Source: Paramacrobiotus richtersi
Lineage: Eukaryota > Tardigrada > Eutardigrada > Parachela > Macrobiotidae
Direction of reading: 5' to 3'
Length of the DNA: 41,465 bases
Assembly (NCBI GenBank): GCA_034698045.1
Contig: JAQGAU010000100.1
Location: forward strand, 1 to 41,465
Below the pieces are notes generated by a model that worked only from the letters and a program-made list of their open reading frames with translations, did no database searches and was not told the origin of the DNA. Positions 40,170-41,465 of the stretch are shown piece by piece. The translations under genes were made by a program, and so were the position numbers. The number at the start of each line of letters is the position of its first letter. Positions within the stretch are counted from its first letter, which is position 1.

Positions 40170-40700
40170 CCCCGGTTGTTAGTTATATGCGAGTGCGATA
40201 ATACTGGCCGATAATCTACAAAATTCAATATATCGAAGTAATGAATAAAAAGCAATTCTTTCCATAGGTCCTAATGTCCTAGAAATGCACGTGTGACCGG
40301 CAACAGTGTCCCCCTCCGCCAAAATGCTTCCAGTCCGGCAATAAAATCCCCGCTCTGGATTACCAGTTGTATGTAGTTTTCCGTATCTCCAGCCCCGGTT
40401 ATTTTTCACCGGCTACACTGGCTCCCGGAACGGGATATCTGCTCCGCGATTAACATCTACAGTCCAGTTTTAGCTAAGCGGATCAGGACCAGCAACAGAC
40501 CCGGTCAAAATTTCCGATAAACCTCATTTTTGGTTCCGGTGGACATTTTTAACAATGTGATGCAATTGTCTCTGGGGACCGAGACAATGCATTTTGGAGG
40601 GAAAATGTTCTGCCGGAAACAATAACTGGGTATGGCTTTAATCCCGGATCCCCGAGGATAATATTGCCGGTTACATTGACTGTCAGAAGCAAGCGTATCG
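40100..40700. repeat. Degenerate CCGG-rich dispersed repeats
   Basis: Fragments such as GGATCCCCGAGGATAATATT + GCCGGTTACA (about 40647), TTCACCGGCTACACTGGCTC and CCGGCAACAGTG recur in both orientations. GGATCC...GAG...TTGCCGGT also occurs at about 7003-7035 beside the 24-bp satellite, suggesting a related decayed repeat. Confidence 0.3.
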
Positions 40701-40859
40701 TAAACTGTCACATCTGTATACCTGTATCTAGACATGGCGGCCACAACGTTAAAACCAATAAAAATATGGTGATAACGCTCGCGAGTAATAGCGGGGACCT
40801 TCCTCTGCAATAAGATATCCGAGTCATTCTGTGAATCACTAAACTCATCGACTAATTCA

Positions 40860-41465
40860 AAGGTTTGGACGATGCTGCATTTGGTGGGGATCTCTTGCAA
40901 ATAGTTGACTTGTTCGAAAAGCTCCATGCACGCGCTGCTGAGATTAAACTAGAGCTGTATATGCAGAAGTGCGAAGTGTACGCTTTTGGTGGTACGGTTG
41001 AAGAGCGGACGGACGATTTAGGGGCCTTCCTGGTAAAGTTCCCGGACGTCCAGCTGGTCGCACCCGAGCAACTGGAGCTATTGGGTTCACCCATGCTGTG
41101 CACCGGGATAAAGCACTCTTTGTGCAAAAACTGGAAGTCCTGGAAACTTTGATCACCCGCTTGGAGATTCTGCTAGCACATCAGGCCCTGTTTTCACTTC
41201 GGAACAGTCTGACAATCCCTAAAATGCTGTACCTGCTGAGGACCTCAGAATGTTGGAAGCATGGCCACGATGTCAACAGGTTTGATCGTTTGATTCGCAC
41301 CAAAGCGGAGGCCATCAGTAATGTCGCGATGACTGAAAACACCTGGAAGCAGGCGTCACTCCCGCTGAAATTTGGCGGACTGTGACTAATCAGCGCTTCC
41401 GATATCGCATTGCCGGCATACATTGCGTCGTTGACCGCAGCGTCCGAGTATATAGCAGCGATAAT
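40860..41465 (+). pseudogene. 3' half of a reverse transcriptase (YLDD/LPxxFGGL type), cut by window edge
   Basis: Begins at the catalytic box (GLDDAAFGGD), followed by IKLELYMQKCEVYAFGG, PEQLELLGSP, then after a frameshift near 41100 DKALFVQKLEVLETLITRLE, LLAHQALFSLRNSLTIPKML, YLLRTSECW, NTWKQASLPLKFGGL, a TGA (where the family has a Gly-Ile/Leu-Arg run), and SASDIALPAYIASLTAASEY. This pattern belongs to a widespread metazoan RT group not clearly assigned by me. The 5' half is missing: similarity begins abruptly at about 40860. Frameshift and stop show it is dead. The N-terminal fragment at 20098-20436 may be from the same family. Confidence 0.7.

Overview
The window is nuclear DNA from a multicellular animal. 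Protein families are interrupted by short GT...AG introns (about 80-210 bp in the receptor gene), there is a seven-transmembrane receptor of rhodopsin type, multi-exon protein kinases, LTR and non-LTR retroelements and simple satellites, and no bacterial-style operons. Lineage-specific receptor and kinase paralogues in a compact genome would fit a small invertebrate such as a tardigrade, but that is only a guess.

Layout. 1-760: decayed gag-like frames of a retroelement (minus). About 980-1250: a possible ZP-like exon (minus). 1.54-4.14 kb: a small cluster of related receptors on the plus strand: one nearly complete four-exon gene with a frameshift before TM7, then two fragments joined to each other. 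5.09-6.49 kb: a foldback element with terminal inverted repeats around four blocks of a 31-bp repeat in alternating orientation. 6.6-7.0 kb: a 24-bp satellite with a 72-bp higher-order period. 7.45 kb: a perfect 22-bp-arm palindrome. 9.54-13.88 kb (minus): a three-exon gene for a tandem-kinase protein (degenerate kinase domain plus apparently active kinase domain), with two small cysteine-containing frames nested in its large intron. 14.75-15.36 kb: a MITE/foldback element with TIRs of about 215 bp. 15.4-19.2 kb: no clear gene.

19.25-33.9 kb is a mosaic of dead mobile DNA: the 3' part of a non-LTR RT (minus), the 5' part of another RT element (plus), a GC-rich hairpin cluster, and a long, broken Ty3/gypsy-type element (protease, RT, RNase H, DD35E integrase, GPY/F domain). 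The Ty3 pol is followed by almost 4 kb of unusual reading frames, including a pair of homologous frames arranged head to head and a cysteine-rich zinc-finger-like protein. 33.9-38.1 kb (minus) is a second copy of the tandem-kinase gene with the same exon structure, so the retroelement mosaic lies between two direct segmental duplicates of roughly 4.7 kb. 38.1-40.8 kb has no clear gene; 40.86 kb to the end is the 3' part of an RT element.

Functional picture. The genes most likely to make protein are kinase copy 1 (all three exons open, junction phases compatible) and possibly copy 2 (open, but its inherited start codon is changed to ATT). Both pair a pseudokinase-like domain with a kinase domain that keeps its key residues, an architecture suggestive of intramolecular regulation. 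The receptor gene has all seven helices but needs a frameshift to be read through. Everything in the retroelement mosaic is interrupted except an intact 242-codon antisense frame at 30.0-30.75 kb.
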